A stretch of DNA of 64,000 bases from Erwinia pyri (GCF_030758455.1 NZ_CP132353.1:1302001-1366000); one strand, 5' to 3'. Positions 8,067 to 17,838 are shown, counted from the stretch's first letter. Notes: generated by a model not told the origin, from the letters alone. Numbers and translations: made by a program.

Positions 8067-9148
8067 CAGGCACTCCTTGCGACACGACGAGCGGCCACTT
8101 TTTCGCGCGTTAACGGGATAAGCTCTTTACCATACTCCAGCGCATCGTTAAGCGGGTCGAAGCCGCGGATCAGCACGCTCTCTATGCCTGAGTCATAATA
8201 TTTCAGCAGGGCATCCGACACCTGATCCGGCGTACCTACCAGCGAGGTGGAGTTATAGCCGCCGCCAACCAGTTTAGCGATGCCGGTCCATAACACGCTG
8301 TCCAGCCTGTCGCCCTCGTTGGCGGCGGCCATCAGGCGAGCAGCCCCCACACTTTGCGGCTTGGGCAGACCAAAATCGTGGCCCGCTTCCAGCAGCTTTT
8401 TGCGGGCCACCTCGCGAATATGTTCCGCTTTCTCCCAGGCCTCTTTCTCCGTGGCGGCAATAATCGGTCGGAAGGAGATGTTAAAGCCGATTTCGCGACC
8501 CTGCCGCGCCGCCTCCGCCCTTACCGCGCGCACCGTTTCCGCTGCGCCAGCCAGCGGCTCTCCCCAGAGTGCGAAAACATCCGCATGGCGGGCTGCGACG
8601 CTAATAGCTTCCGGGGAGGAGCCGCCAAAATAGATGGGCAGATGAGGCTGAAGCGGTTTAACGGCAGAAAACGCCTGTTCGGCCTGATAATAATTCCCCT
8701 GATGATCATAGGGCGTGTCGGAGGAGAGGCTTTGCCTCAGCACGCTGAGGAAATCATCAGTGCGCTCGTAGCGCTGGGTTTTATTCAGATAGTCACCATC
8801 ACGCCGCTGCTCCGCATCGTTGCCACCGCTGATGATATGCACCGCCAGGCGGCCATCGGTAAGCTGATCCAGCGTGGCGAGCTTGCGCGCAGCCAGCGTA
8901 GGAGAAACAAAGCCAGGGCGATGTGCCAGTAAAAACTTCAGCGTGGAAGTGTTCGCCGCAGCATGAGCCGTCACCAGAAAGCCGTCAGGTTGATCGGACC
9001 AGTAACCTACCAGTACGCGATCAAAACCAGCCTGCTCATGGGCACGGGCAAAATCAGCGATGTACTGTTTATCAAAAATGGGGCCGCTGGCCGGGATAAT
9101 TTCAGAGGCAAGGCGGTGGCCAATCATGCCGAGGAACTGGATGCTCAT
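8066..9148 (-). CDS. FMN-dependent alkanesulfonate monooxygenase-like (LLM class)
   Basis: This 360-residue bacterial-luciferase-like monooxygenase is closest in style to SsuD, which uses FMNH2 and O2 to split C-S bonds and release sulfite. Typical segments are ARKLATLDQLTDGRLAVHI, PIYFGGSSPEA and FNISFRPI. The ATG at 9148 has AGGAG eight bases upstream; the longer frame to 9229 lacks one. It is the first gene of a four-gene overlapping operon. No SsuE-like flavin reductase is seen, so FMNH2 must come from elsewhere. Xenobiotic or sulfone monooxygenases of the same class cannot be excluded. Confidence 0.87.
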   Translation of the reverse strand: MSIQFLGMIGHRLASEIIPASGPIFDKQYIADFARAHEQAGFDRVLVGYWSDQPDGFLVTAHAAANTSTLKFLLAHRPGFVSPTLAARKLATLDQLTDGRLAVHIISGGNDAEQRRDGDYLNKTQRYERTDDFLSVLRQSLSSDTPYDHQGNYYQAEQAFSAVKPLQPHLPIYFGGSSPEAISVAARHADVFALWGEPLAGAAETVRAVRAEAARQGREIGFNISFRPIIAATEKEAWEKAEHIREVARKKLLEAGHDFGLPKPQSVGAARLMAAANEGDRLDSVLWTGIAKLVGGGYNSTSLVGTPDQVSDALLKYYDSGIESVLIRGFDPLNDALEYGKELIPLTREKVAARRVARSA

Positions 9149-9374
9149 GAGGGTTTCTCCTGGTGAAAGCCGGTGAAAAACCGGCAGAGAGAAAACCGTA
9201 TAGTTGAAAGCCACCGCTGTGAAATTCAAAAATCAGCAAAGCTATGCGCAATTTTGGCTATTACGGGGCAGCGTGCCTCTGGCTCCTGTTGTTATGACTT
9301 AACCGCATAATTATTGCTCAATAATCGCATTTAGCGTCTGAAAAACAGGATGGTAGTCTCGGGTTTTCACCTTG
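9149..9374. promoter_or_regulatory. Divergent control region of the sulfur genes
   Basis: This 226-bp AT-rich gap separates the leftward sulfur operon from the rightward second binding-protein gene and must carry both promoters. CysB or Cbl control would be expected for such genes, but these sites are too degenerate to call by eye. Confidence 0.45.
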
Positions 9375-10304
9375 ATGAGTGACCGGATCATGCGCCGTTT
9401 TACGCCTGTTGTTCTGCTGCTTGCGACCTTTTCTTCTTCTCTGTGGGCTGCCGATACGCTCTCCGTCGGCGACCAGCGTGGTAATGCGCGAGCTATTCTT
9501 GAGGCGGCGGGAGAACTGAACAATACGCCCTATACCCTGCAGTGGCATGAATTTGCTAATGCGGCTCCGCTACTGGAAGCGATGCGCGCGGGGTCGATCG
9601 ATGCGGGTGCAGTAGGCGATGCGCCGCTGACGTTTGCGGTTGCCGCCGGACTGGATGCAAAGGGTATTCTCGCAACCCGTTATGCGGGTAATGCCATCAT
9701 TGTGAAAAAGGGCAGCTCTCTTCACAGCGTGAAGGATCTGGCGGGTAAACGCATCGCTACCGTGAAAGGATCGTCCGGGCACAATCTGGCGCTGCAGGCG
9801 TTGCAAAAGGCCGGGCTTGGTGCTGAACAGGTGAATTTTGTCTTCACCACGCCAGCGGAGGCGACGCTGGTTCTGGATCAGGGCGGAGTGAATGCCGTCG
9901 CCACCTGGGAGCCCTATGTCTCTTTTGCCACGCATCAGTCCGGTGCGCAGATTCTGGCGGATGGCAAAGATTATCCGGCGCTGGGCTATCTGGTGGCCAG
10001 CAACAGCGCCCTGGCCAGTAAAAAAGCGGAGCTGGCGGACTTCGTCAGCCGGCTGACGCGGGCCAGAGCATGGGGAGAAAAGCATCCGGAAGCTTACGCC
10101 ACCGCTATCAGCAAATTACTCCGCATCCCACAGGAGGTGGCGCTGGCAAAAGTGAAGCGTGAAGGTAATACCGTCGATACTGATACGCAGGAGGTGTTAG
10201 CCGTGCAGCAAAATACCGCGGATTTTTACCTCAGAAACAGATTGATTCCCCGACCATTGAAAGCAGAGTCGTTTATCGATCTCAGCCTCTCTGAAGAGAA
10301 ATAA
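9375..10304 (+). CDS. Second SsuA-like substrate-binding protein
   Basis: This protein of about 309 residues has a signal peptide (RRFTPVVLLLATFSSSLWAA) and the same fold as the product at 7.1-8.1 kb. Shared landmarks include AGSIDAGAVGDAPLTFAVAAG, SVKDLAGKRIAT and ATWEPYVSF. It probably binds another sulfonate-like ligand. The start may be the ATG at 9375 or the one at 9390, which gives a more standard signal peptide and has a GAG upstream. It stands alone, divergent from the sulfur operon, with no permease or ATPase gene following. The two paralogues are clearly diverged, arguing for different ligands rather than a recent duplication. Confidence 0.85.
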   Translation: MSDRIMRRFTPVVLLLATFSSSLWAADTLSVGDQRGNARAILEAAGELNNTPYTLQWHEFANAAPLLEAMRAGSIDAGAVGDAPLTFAVAAGLDAKGILATRYAGNAIIVKKGSSLHSVKDLAGKRIATVKGSSGHNLALQALQKAGLGAEQVNFVFTTPAEATLVLDQGGVNAVATWEPYVSFATHQSGAQILADGKDYPALGYLVASNSALASKKAELADFVSRLTRARAWGEKHPEAYATAISKLLRIPQEVALAKVKREGNTVDTDTQEVLAVQQNTADFYLRNRLIPRPLKAESFIDLSLSEEK

Positions 10305-10442
10305 GCTGCATCAGGCTTTTCCTCTGAGCGATAACGGCACGCAGGAGAGAGCAAATTGCCGAACAGCCGATCGCAAATATGGCGGTGTTAGCAGTGAATC
10401 ATGGGCCGATCGGCAAAGCCTGGTTCTGTAGACGCGCATAAA

Positions 10443-10474
10443 AAAAGGCGAACCTGTAAGGGTTCGCCTTTTTA
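10443..10474. terminator. Terminator of nupC (possibly bidirectional)
   Basis: An AAAGGCGAACC / GGTTCGCCTTT hairpin with A-run and T-run flanks lies between the convergent second binding-protein gene and nupC, so it can act on both strands. Confidence 0.9.
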
Positions 10475-10487
10475 TCCTTCTGACTGT

Positions 10488-11678
10488 TTACCAGCCCAGA
10501 ACCAGGCCAGCAATCGAGGCAGAGAGTACGCTTACCAGCGTGGAGCCGTAGAGCAGCTTCAGGCCGAAGCGGGAAACTACGTTACCCTGTTCTTCATGCA
10601 GCCCTTTGATCGCCCCTGCCACAATCCCGATAGAGGAGAAGTTAGCAAAAGAGACCAGGAACACGGAGAGGATACCCACGCCGCGCGGAGAGAGTTCAGC
10701 CGCCACTTTCTGCAGATCCATCATCGCCACAAACTCGTTTGAAACCAGTTTGGTTGCCATGATGCTGCCAACCTGCAACGCTTCGTTAGCCGGTACGCCC
10801 ATCACCCAGGCAAACGGGTAGAAGACGTAGCCCAGTACACCCTGGAAGCTGATGCCGAAGATAAAATCAAACAGCGCATTGATAGCGGAGATCAGCGCGA
10901 TAAAACCGATCAACATCGCAGCAACAATCACCGCCACTTTGAAACCGGCCAGGATATATTCACCCAGCATTTCAAAGAAGCTCTGCCCTTTGTGCAGATC
11001 GTTCAGCGTTAACTCTTCTTCGCTGTCGACGCTGTAGGGGTTGATGATCGACAGCACGATAAAGGTACTGAACATATTCAGTACCAGCGCGGCAACCACA
11101 TATTTCGGGTCAATCATGGTCATATATGCGCCAACAATCGACATTGATACGGTAGACATCGCCGTCGCCGCCATGGTGTACATGCGACGCTGGGACATTT
11201 TACCGAGGATATCTTTGTAGGCGATAAAGTTTTCCGACTGGCCCAAAATCAGCGAGCTGACGGCGTTAAAGGACTCCAGTTTACCCATGCCGTTGATTTT
11301 CGACAGCACGGTTCCGATGGCGCGAATAATAATCGGCAGAATACGGAAGTGCTGCAAAATACCAATCAGCGCGGAGATAAATACGATAGGGCAGAGAACG
11401 TTCAGCCAGAAGAACGCCAGGCCTTTATCGCTCATATTACCAAAGACAAAGTTAGTTCCCTGTGCGGCATAGCTCAACAGCTTGTCAAACAGTCCCGCAA
11501 ATCCTTTCACGAAGCCCAGGCCGACTTCTGAGTTCAGGAAGAACCACGCAAGCAGCACTTCAATGACCAGAAGCTGTATAATATAACGTACGCGGATGTT
11601 TTTCCGATTCGTGCTGACCAGCAGGGCCAGCACGGCTACCATCACCAGCGCCAAAGCAAAGTGAAAAATGCCTGACAT
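10488..11678 (-). CDS. nupC: Nucleoside permease NupC
   Basis: NupC is a proton-coupled concentrative nucleoside transporter (CNT family) of the inner membrane. The 396-residue protein has the hallmark core [20 protein letters not shown] and many residues matching E. coli NupC (400 residues), including [16 protein letters not shown] and [15 protein letters not shown] segments. The ATG at 11678 has GGAGC seven bases upstream; a longer frame to 11717 is not supported. It is divergent from mntH, as in E. coli. E. coli nupC is under CRP-CytR control; I did not find unambiguous sites here. Confidence 0.97.
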   Translation of the reverse strand: MSGIFHFALALVMVAVLALLVSTNRKNIRVRYIIQLLVIEVLLAWFFLNSEVGLGFVKGFAGLFDKLLSYAAQGTNFVFGNMSDKGLAFFWLNVLCPIVFISALIGILQHFRILPIIIRAIGTVLSKINGMGKLESFNAVSSLILGQSENFIAYKDILGKMSQRRMYTMAATAMSTVSMSIVGAYMTMIDPKYVVAALVLNMFSTFIVLSIINPYSVDSEEELTLNDLHKGQSFFEMLGEYILAGFKVAVIVAAMLIGFIALISAINALFDFIFGISFQGVLGYVFYPFAWVMGVPANEALQVGSIMATKLVSNEFVAMMDLQKVAAELSPRGVGILSVFLVSFANFSSIGIVAGAIKGLHEEQGNVVSRFGLKLLYGSTLVSVLSASIAGLVLGW

Positions 11679-11915
11679 GTGTGCTCCATTTTTGAAGGAT
11701 GTTGTATTTCGCTGCACATTCTATGTAACAAGAAACCTAAAAACGAGATCTGGAACACAATATAACAATTACCTATCACGCATCCTGACAGATCCACCCG
11801 TTTGATCACATCCTGATACTGTTTAAAAAAACACCCCATTCACATCAAGGTTATCCTTTTAACAAGTCGCACAAAAAGAATTGCTCATTTTTTGGCTATG
11901 GAGTAGCTTGGATCG

Positions 11916-11937
11916 GAGTATAGCCTTTGCTATATTT
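11916..11937. promoter_or_regulatory. MntR box upstream of mntH
   Basis: The palindrome TATAGC-CTTT-GCTATA at 11919-11934, with flanking AG and TTT, closely matches the E. coli mntH MntR operator (ACATAGC-CTTT-GCTATGT). It lies about 105 bp before the mntH start. Manganese-dependent repression is therefore likely. Confidence 0.85.
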
Positions 11938-11986
11938 CTTAGTAACGGCTATCACAGCGATAACGAATACCTATTCAAATGCGCTT

Positions 11987-11999
11987 GATAATCATTATC
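11987..11999. promoter_or_regulatory. Fur box upstream of mntH
   Basis: GATAATCATTATC is a perfect Fur-type palindrome. It lies 43 bp before the mntH ATG, between the MntR box and the gene. E. coli mntH is also repressed by Fur-Fe(II). Confidence 0.8.
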
Positions 12000-12041
12000 A
12001 TCTAAAAGAGAATGATCGCATCTGGGTTTAAGGGGATACCA

Positions 12042-13280
12042 ATGTTTGAAGGCCGCACAGCAGAGCAGACCGTCCGGGGAGCACGCAAAATTAAGTTTGC
12101 GTTGATGGGCCCTGCCTTTATCGCGGCTATCGGCTATATCGATCCCGGCAATTTTGCCACCAACATTCAGGCGGGCGCTTCTTACGGCTACACGCTGCTC
12201 TGGGTAGTGGTCTGGGCTAACATCATGGCGATGGTTATCCAGCTGATGTCCGCCAAGCTTGGCATCGCCACCGGCAAAAACCTTGCGGAACATATCCGCG
12301 ATCGTTTTCCTCGTCCTGCCGTCTGGTTCTACTGGGTGCAGGCTGAAATCATCGCCATGGCGACCGATCTGGCTGAATTTATCGGAGCCGCCATTGGCTT
12401 TAAGCTGATTTTCGGCGTCAGTCTGCTGCAGGGCGCAGTGCTTACCGGTGTCGTTACCTTCCTGATCCTGATGCTGCAGAGCCGCGGACAAAAACCGCTG
12501 GAGCTGGTGATTGGCGGGCTGCTGCTGTTTGTGGCGGCGGCCTATGTTATTGAACTGTTTTTCTCCCAGCCCAAAATTGCCGATCTGGTGCATGGGGTCG
12601 CGATGCCTTCGCTGCCAACGGCGGATGCGGTGCTTCTGGCCGCTGGCGTGTTGGGTGCCACTATCATGCCCCACGTTATCTATCTCCACTCCTCGTTAAC
12701 GCAAAGTTCTGATGGCGGCTCGCGTGAGCAGCGTTACTCTTCCACTAAGCTGGATGTGGCGATCGCTATGACCATTGCCGGTTTCGTTAATCTGGCGATG
12801 ATGGCGACGGCGGCGGCGGCTTTCCACTTCAGCGGCCATACGGGGGTTGCCGATCTGGACCAGGCTTACCTGACCCTTGACCCGCTGCTGGGCCGCGCCG
12901 CCTCGCTGGTGTTTGGGCTCAGCCTGCTGGCCGCCGGACTCTCCTCAACCGTAGTAGGTACGATGGCCGGACAGGTGGTGATGCAGGGCTTTATCCACGT
13001 GCGCATCCCGCTGCTGGTTCGTCGGGTGATCACTATGCTGCCGTCGTTTATCGTGATTATGGCGGGGTGGGAACCTACGCGCATTCTGGTGATGAGCCAG
13101 GTACTGCTGAGCTTTGGTATCGCGCTGGCGCTTATTCCGCTGCTGACCTTTACCGGTAATCGGGAGTTGATGGGCGATATGGTTAACTCCCGTCCCATGC
13201 AGTGGATAGGTAAACTGATTGTGCTGGTAGTAGTGGCGCTGAATCTGTACCTGTTGGTGGCGATGGCGCTGGGGATCTGA
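12042..13280 (+). CDS. mntH: Manganese/proton symporter MntH (Nramp)
   Basis: MntH imports Mn(II), and more weakly Fe(II), across the inner membrane with protons. The 412-residue length equals E. coli MntH. The Nramp metal-binding motifs DPGN (34-37, first helix) and MPH (209-211, sixth helix) are intact, with eleven expected hydrophobic helices. The ATG at 12042 follows AAGGGG at good spacing; an in-frame ATG at 12012 is rejected. MntR and Fur boxes precede it. A terminator follows directly, so it is monocistronic. Confidence 0.98.
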   Translation: MFEGRTAEQTVRGARKIKFALMGPAFIAAIGYIDPGNFATNIQAGASYGYTLLWVVVWANIMAMVIQLMSAKLGIATGKNLAEHIRDRFPRPAVWFYWVQAEIIAMATDLAEFIGAAIGFKLIFGVSLLQGAVLTGVVTFLILMLQSRGQKPLELVIGGLLLFVAAAYVIELFFSQPKIADLVHGVAMPSLPTADAVLLAAGVLGATIMPHVIYLHSSLTQSSDGGSREQRYSSTKLDVAIAMTIAGFVNLAMMATAAAAFHFSGHTGVADLDQAYLTLDPLLGRAASLVFGLSLLAAGLSSTVVGTMAGQVVMQGFIHVRIPLLVRRVITMLPSFIVIMAGWEPTRILVMSQVLLSFGIALALIPLLTFTGNRELMGDMVNSRPMQWIGKLIVLVVVALNLYLLVAMALGI

Positions 13281-13305
13281 ATCTCTGCTCAGCAGCAGCG
13301 TCCTG

Positions 13306-13336
13306 TAAAAAAGCCGACCACCAAGTCGGCTTTTTT
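13306..13336. terminator. Bidirectional terminator between mntH and ypeC
   Basis: AAAAAAGCCGAC-CACCAA-GTCGGCTTTTTT serves both converging genes. The ypeC stop lies three bases beyond it. Confidence 0.92.
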
Positions 13337-13338
13337 GA

Positions 13339-13704
13339 TCAATGGCGATGGCCACGATCCCAGTCGTGATGGCGCTCACGCTCATGATGACGCCATTCCC
13401 GCTGACGTTCACGGTCGTGCCATCTGCGCTCACGCTCCCACTCGTGCCGGCGGCGCATCTCTTCATGACGACGCCACTGCTCATGGCGCCACCAGCGGCC
13501 TTCATCGTAGCGATAGTTGCTGCGCCAGTAACGGCCATCGCGCCAGCGTCCGCCATCCCAGTAATTACCACGCGGGTCGCGGTCACCAATTTGCAACGAA
13601 ACGCCAGGCGCTAACGTGATTCTGGCGCTGTCGGCTTGCGCTGTGTGCATCGCCAACGGGGATAAACTTGCCAGCAAAGCGGCAACAAATAGTAAACGTT
13701 TCAT
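13339..13704 (-). CDS. ypeC: YpeC-like secreted protein (DUF2502)
   Basis: This 121-residue protein has a signal peptide (cleavage near HTAQA|DS), then a core matching E. coli Ype[21 protein letters not shown]. The tail is extremely rich in Arg, His, Trp and Glu ([26 protein letters not shown]). Its function is unknown; it is periplasmic by signal peptide. A strong AAGGAG ribosome site precedes the ATG. Its place next to mntH matches E. coli. Confidence 0.88.
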   Translation of the reverse strand: MKRLLFVAALLASLSPLAMHTAQADSARITLAPGVSLQIGDRDPRGNYWDGGRWRDGRYWRSNYRYDEGRWWRHEQWRRHEEMRRRHEWERERRWHDRERQREWRHHERERHHDWDRGHRH

Positions 13705-13831
13705 TGGATCTCCTTATCAACGGCTCAACTGCTCCGTTGTGTTGCAAAGATTATAAAGAGTTAACAGGTGTTACGCCTGGGAGATTCTGAAAAAGTACGT
13801 AAAGAAGGGATTTGGGAATTATCCGGAGAAA

Positions 13832-13852
13832 CCCGCCGCAGGGCGCGGCGGG
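13832..13852. other. GC-rich hairpin after the aldo-keto reductase gene
   Basis: CCCGCCGC and GCGGCGGG face each other across five bases immediately downstream of the reductase stop on the minus strand. It lacks a good T-run, so it may be an mRNA-stabilising stem rather than an efficient intrinsic terminator. Confidence 0.5.
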
Positions 13853-13858
13853 AGAGGG

Positions 13859-14848
13859 TTAGCCCAGGATCGCGTTGATTTGATCCAGTTCAGCTGGCGT
13901 GAAGTCACGCTGTTTCAGCATGCCTACCGCATCGTCAATCTGGCTGGTTTTACTGGCGCCAATCAGCACCGAAGTGACGCGACCTTCGCGCAGTACCCAG
14001 GCCAGCGCCATCTGGGAGAGCTTTTGCCCGCGCTGCTGCGCCAGCGCATTAAGCTGACGCACTTTATCCATTTTTTCCGGGGTCAGCTGGTCGCCGCTCA
14101 GGAACTGGCTGCCGCTGGCGGCACGGGAATCTTCCGGAATGCCGTTGAGGTAGCGGTCAGTGAGCACGCCACCAGCAAGCGGAGAAAACGCGATGCTGCC
14201 TACGCCCTCTTTGATCAGCAGATCCAGCAGCCCATTATCCGGCGTCCGCTCAAACAGGGAATATTTCGGCTGATGGATAAGGCAGGGCGTACCCAACTGC
14301 TTCAGGATGGCGATCGCTTCTGCTGCCAGCTCTGCCGGATAGTTAGAGAGCGCGATATATAATGCTTTGCCCTGGCGCACAATGTGGTCCAGCGCGGTCA
14401 TGGTCTCTTCCAGCGGCGTCTCTGGATCCGGGCGGTGGTGATAGAAAATATCCACATAATCCAGGCCCATACGTTTCAGGCTCTGGTTCAGGCTGGCGAT
14501 CAGATATTTACGTGAACCCCAGTCGCCATAGGGACCGTCCCACATGGTGTAACCCGCCTTTGAGGAGATAATCAGCTCATCGCGGTAAGGCGCAAAGTCT
14601 TCACGCAGAATGCGGCCAAAATTCTCTTCGGCGGACCCCGGAGGCGGGCCATAGTTGTTTGCCAGATCGAAATGGGTGATACCGTTATCAAAAGCGTGCT
14701 GGAGCAGCTTGCGGCTGTTATCCACGCGCGTGCTGTCGCCAAAGTTATGCCAGAGGCCCAGCGAAATAGCCGGTAACTTCAGGCCGCTTTTGCCGCAGCG
14801 GTGATAGGTCATTTTCTGATAGCGCTCTGCATCTGCCTGATAAACCAT
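13859..14848 (-). CDS. Aldo-keto reductase, Gpr/YghZ type
   Basis: This 329-residue cytoplasmic NADPH-dependent reductase closely resembles E. coli Gpr (YghZ), which reduces L-glyceraldehyde 3-phosphate and methylglyoxal-like aldehydes. The near-identical run THFDLANNYGPPPGSAEENF contains the catalytic Asp and Tyr. Lys is in SSKAGYT and His in FYHHRPD. The C-terminal VTSVLIGASK segment binds the cofactor. The protein is slightly shorter than Gpr (346) at the C-terminus. It is transcribed alone, divergent from ipdC. The substrate is inferred from family only. Confidence 0.88.
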   Translation of the reverse strand: MVYQADAERYQKMTYHRCGKSGLKLPAISLGLWHNFGDSTRVDNSRKLLQHAFDNGITHFDLANNYGPPPGSAEENFGRILREDFAPYRDELIISSKAGYTMWDGPYGDWGSRKYLIASLNQSLKRMGLDYVDIFYHHRPDPETPLEETMTALDHIVRQGKALYIALSNYPAELAAEAIAILKQLGTPCLIHQPKYSLFERTPDNGLLDLLIKEGVGSIAFSPLAGGVLTDRYLNGIPEDSRAASGSQFLSGDQLTPEKMDKVRQLNALAQQRGQKLSQMALAWVLREGRVTSVLIGASKTSQIDDAVGMLKQRDFTPAELDQINAILG

Positions 14849-15050
14849 GAATAATTCCTGTTCAAAGTGGGCGGGGTTCCCTGAAAGCCTATCAGTGTAT
14901 ACGGTTACATTGAATGGTTAAGCGTGGCAGATCGCAACTTGAGGAAAAATCTCAGGCGTAACGCAGAGTTGCCACCAGCAGAGGGGCAGCTTGCTGGTCG
15001 CTGCAAATTTATCGGCAATACTCAGTTAACAGCCATTGAGGAGAAACCCT

Positions 15051-16703
15051 ATGCCACGTCTTACCGTTGGGGAATATTTGTTGTCTCGACTACAGGAAGC
15101 CGGTATCGGCCATCTGTTTGGCGTTCCGGGCGACTACAATCTGCAGTTTCTGGATAAGGTCATTAACAGCGCTGAAATTGGCTGGGTAGGCTGTGCTAAT
15201 GAGCTGAATGCGGCTTATGCCGCTGACGGTTACGCGCGCTGTCGGGGCGCGGCAGCCCTGTTGACCACCTTCGGCGTAGGTGAACTCAGCGCCCTCAATG
15301 GCGTGGCGGGCAGCTATGCAGAATATCTGCCGGTGATCCATATTGTGGGCGCGCCCTCCAGCGCAGCTGCGCTGGAGGGATTGCTGCTGCATCACACCCT
15401 GGGCGATGGCGACTACCAACACTTTCTGCGCATGTCGCGTGAAGTGACCGTAGCGCAGTCTGTGCTGACGCCGGAAAATGCGGCTGAGGAGATAGACCGC
15501 TTGTTGCTGACCGCGCTGAAAACGCGTCGTCCCGTTTATCTCTATCTGGCGACAGATGTTGCCATGGCAGAAGTCGCCGCGCCAAAAGAGAAGCTGATTG
15601 TCGAACGCTCCAGCGATCCAGCGCAAATTGCCGCGTTTACCGCGGCGGCAGAGCAGTTGCTGGCTCATGCCGGCAGCGTGGTGTTGCTGGCCGATTTCCT
15701 GGCTGACCGCGCAGGCCAGAAGCAGGCTCTTGAGCAATTTCTGGCTGATGTGCCGATGCCGTTTGCCACCTTACTGATGGGCAAAGGGGTACTGCCAGAA
15801 CAGCGTAACGGCTTTGTGGGAACCTATGCAGGCGCGGCCAGCGCGGGCGATACGCAACATATTATCGAACAGAGCGAAGTCATTATTACGGTGGGGGTGC
15901 TCTATACCGATACGATCACCGCCGGCTTTACGCAAAATATCGACCCCGGCAAAACCATCGCGATCGGCCTGAATTCGAGCCGGGCAGGCGATAAGACTTT
16001 TACTCATCTGCCGATGGCGGAGGCGATTAAAGCGTTACGGTCGGTGGCCATTCGTTATGGTGCTTCGTGGCCTGCGCCCGTCGTTGCACCGCCGCCCTTA
16101 CAGGAAAAGCCCTCTGATACGCTTACGCAAAATAGTTTCTGGCAGGCGATGCAGGATTTTCTCAGGCCTGGCGACATTATCCTCGCGGATCAGGGAACGG
16201 CAGCCTTTGGCGCGGCAGCATTGCGTCTGCCACAGGATGCTACGTTTATCAGCCAGCCGTTGTGGGGATCGATAGGCTATACGCTGCCGGCCGCTTACGG
16301 TGCGCAAATAGCCTGCCCGGATCGGCGTGTGGTGCTGCTCAGCGGCGATGGCTCTGCCCAGCTGACGATTCAGGAGCTGGGCTCGATGCTGCGGGATGGG
16401 CTGAAGCCTGTGATCTTCATTCTTAACAATGCGGGTTATACTGTTGAGCGTGCCATTCACGGAGAGCATCAGCGCTACAATGATATCGCTGCCTGGAACT
16501 GGACGCAGCTGCCTCAGGCGATGAGTACGGAATGCAGCGCACAAAGCTGGCGGATTCATGAAACGGCGCAGCTGACTGAAGTGATGAAAGTCATTCAGCG
16601 AACGCAACGCCTGTCGCTGGTGGAGGTCATACTGCCGCCGCTGGACGTCCCGCCGCTGTTAAAAGCGGTCACGGCGGCACTAAATCAGCGAAATTCGGCA
16701 TAA
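15051..16703 (+). CDS. ipdC: Indolepyruvate decarboxylase
   Basis: IpdC is a thiamine-diphosphate enzyme that turns indole-3-pyruvate into indole-3-acetaldehyde, the key step of indole-3-acetic acid synthesis in Enterobacter, Pantoea and Erwinia. The 550-residue protein has Glu51 (ANELNAAYAADGYAR), the His114-His115 pair in LLLHHTLGDGDY, and the GDGS...NN cofactor motif (SGDGSAQLTIQE then NNAGYTVE). The ATG at 15051 has GAGGAG in front; the frame also runs to a TTG at 15036 that is rejected. Related pyruvate or phenylpyruvate decarboxylases are possible, but the glk neighbourhood matches ipdC of plant-associated Erwiniaceae. Confidence 0.92.
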   Translation: MPRLTVGEYLLSRLQEAGIGHLFGVPGDYNLQFLDKVINSAEIGWVGCANELNAAYAADGYARCRGAAALLTTFGVGELSALNGVAGSYAEYLPVIHIVGAPSSAAALEGLLLHHTLGDGDYQHFLRMSREVTVAQSVLTPENAAEEIDRLLLTALKTRRPVYLYLATDVAMAEVAAPKEKLIVERSSDPAQIAAFTAAAEQLLAHAGSVVLLADFLADRAGQKQALEQFLADVPMPFATLLMGKGVLPEQRNGFVGTYAGAASAGDTQHIIEQSEVIITVGVLYTDTITAGFTQNIDPGKTIAIGLNSSRAGDKTFTHLPMAEAIKALRSVAIRYGASWPAPVVAPPPLQEKPSDTLTQNSFWQAMQDFLRPGDIILADQGTAAFGAAALRLPQDATFISQPLWGSIGYTLPAAYGAQIACPDRRVVLLSGDGSAQLTIQELGSMLRDGLKPVIFILNNAGYTVERAIHGEHQRYNDIAAWNWTQLPQAMSTECSAQSWRIHETAQLTEVMKVIQRTQRLSLVEVILPPLDVPPLLKAVTAALNQRNSA

Positions 16704-16718
16704 TCTGCAGAATTCAGA

Positions 16719-16800
16719 TTGATGCCCGTGGGCAAGGACGCCGCAGGCAGGTAAGGTAGGCGATTAGCCTGATTCGTGCGCCCTGACACGGGCGGGCATT
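16719..16800 (+). other. Structured palindromic element between ipdC and glk
   Basis: ATGCCCG near 16722 pairs with CGGGCAT near 16793, and TGCCCGTG can alternatively pair with CACGGGC. Smaller stems lie between (for example AGGCGATTAGCCT). No strong T-run follows, so this may be an ipdC 3' structure or a glk leader element. It matches no riboswitch class that I recognise. Confidence 0.4.
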
Positions 16801-16860
16801 GTTGTTTTAGTGGGGGAAATTTATAGTGTGTATCAACGACGTAAGCGGAGCAAAACAATA

Positions 16861-17826
16861 ATGACTAAGTATGCTTTGGTAGGTGATGTCGGCGGCACTA
16901 ATGCCCGCCTGGCACTGTGTGAAACAGAGACCGGTGCCATTTCCCAAGCCAAAACGTTCTCCACAGCAGACTACGCCAGCCTTGAAGCCGTGATCCGTTT
17001 TTACCTGGATGAGCAGAAGCAGGAGATCGTCGACGGTTGTATCGCCATCGCCTGTCCGATCACTGACGACTGGGTTGAGATGACCAACCACGACTGGGCA
17101 TTTTCAACCAGCAAAATGAAGGCCAATCTTGGCTTTGCACACCTTGAGATCATCAACGACTTCACCGCTGTTTCAATGGCCATCCCGATGCTCTCTGAGC
17201 AGGATGTCATGCAGTTTGGCGGCACCGCGGCGGTAAAAGATAAACCTGTTGCCGTTTACGGTGCCGGAACCGGGCTGGGCGTGGCGCATCTGGTACACGT
17301 CGATAAGCGCTGGGTCAGCCTGCCGGGCGAAGGGGGCCATGTCGATTTCGCCGCTAACAGCGAAGAAGAAGATATGATCCTCGAAGTCTTGCGTGAAGAG
17401 CTGGGCCACGTCTCTGCCGAGCGGATCCTCTCTGGCGCCGGTCTGGTTAACCTCTACCGGGCGATGGTGAAAGCCGATGGCCGGGTTCCGGAAAACCTCA
17501 AGCCAAAAGACGTTTCGCAACGCGCGCTGGATGACAGCTGTACAGACTGCCGCCGTGCGCTGGCGATGTTCTGTGTGGTGATGGGCCGCTTTGGTGGTAA
17601 CCTGGCGCTGAACCTGGGAACGTTTGGCGGCGTCTATATTGCGGGCGGCATTGTGCCTCGCTTCCTGGAGTTCTTTAAAGCATCCGGCTTCCGTGCCGCG
17701 TTTGAAGATAAAGGCCGCTTCAAAGATTATGTGCAGAATATTCCTGTCTTCCTGATCACCCACGATCAACCCGGCCTGCTGGGTGCTGGTGCCCACCTGC
17801 GCCAGACGCTGGGAAGCGTTCTGTAA
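16861..17826 (+). CDS. glk: Glucokinase
   Basis: Glk phosphorylates cytoplasmic glucose with ATP. The 321-residue length equals E. coli Glk. It starts [19 protein letters not shown], with the ROK-like phosphate motif, and contains the glucose-site segments AGTGLGVA and [10 protein letters not shown]. The ATG at 16861 matches the E. coli start; the open frame begins further upstream without support. The next gene is convergent. Confidence 0.98.
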   Translation: MTKYALVGDVGGTNARLALCETETGAISQAKTFSTADYASLEAVIRFYLDEQKQEIVDGCIAIACPITDDWVEMTNHDWAFSTSKMKANLGFAHLEIINDFTAVSMAIPMLSEQDVMQFGGTAAVKDKPVAVYGAGTGLGVAHLVHVDKRWVSLPGEGGHVDFAANSEEEDMILEVLREELGHVSAERILSGAGLVNLYRAMVKADGRVPENLKPKDVSQRALDDSCTDCRRALAMFCVVMGRFGGNLALNLGTFGGVYIAGGIVPRFLEFFKASGFRAAFEDKGRFKDYVQNIPVFLITHDQPGLLGAGAHLRQTLGSVL

Positions 17827-17838
17827 TTGCCTCTTCAC

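Noticed and set aside
10320..10440. Possible operator palindrome (GCCGATCGGC) between the binding-protein gene and nupC
   Set aside because: It lies downstream of both convergent genes, so a regulatory role is unlikely.
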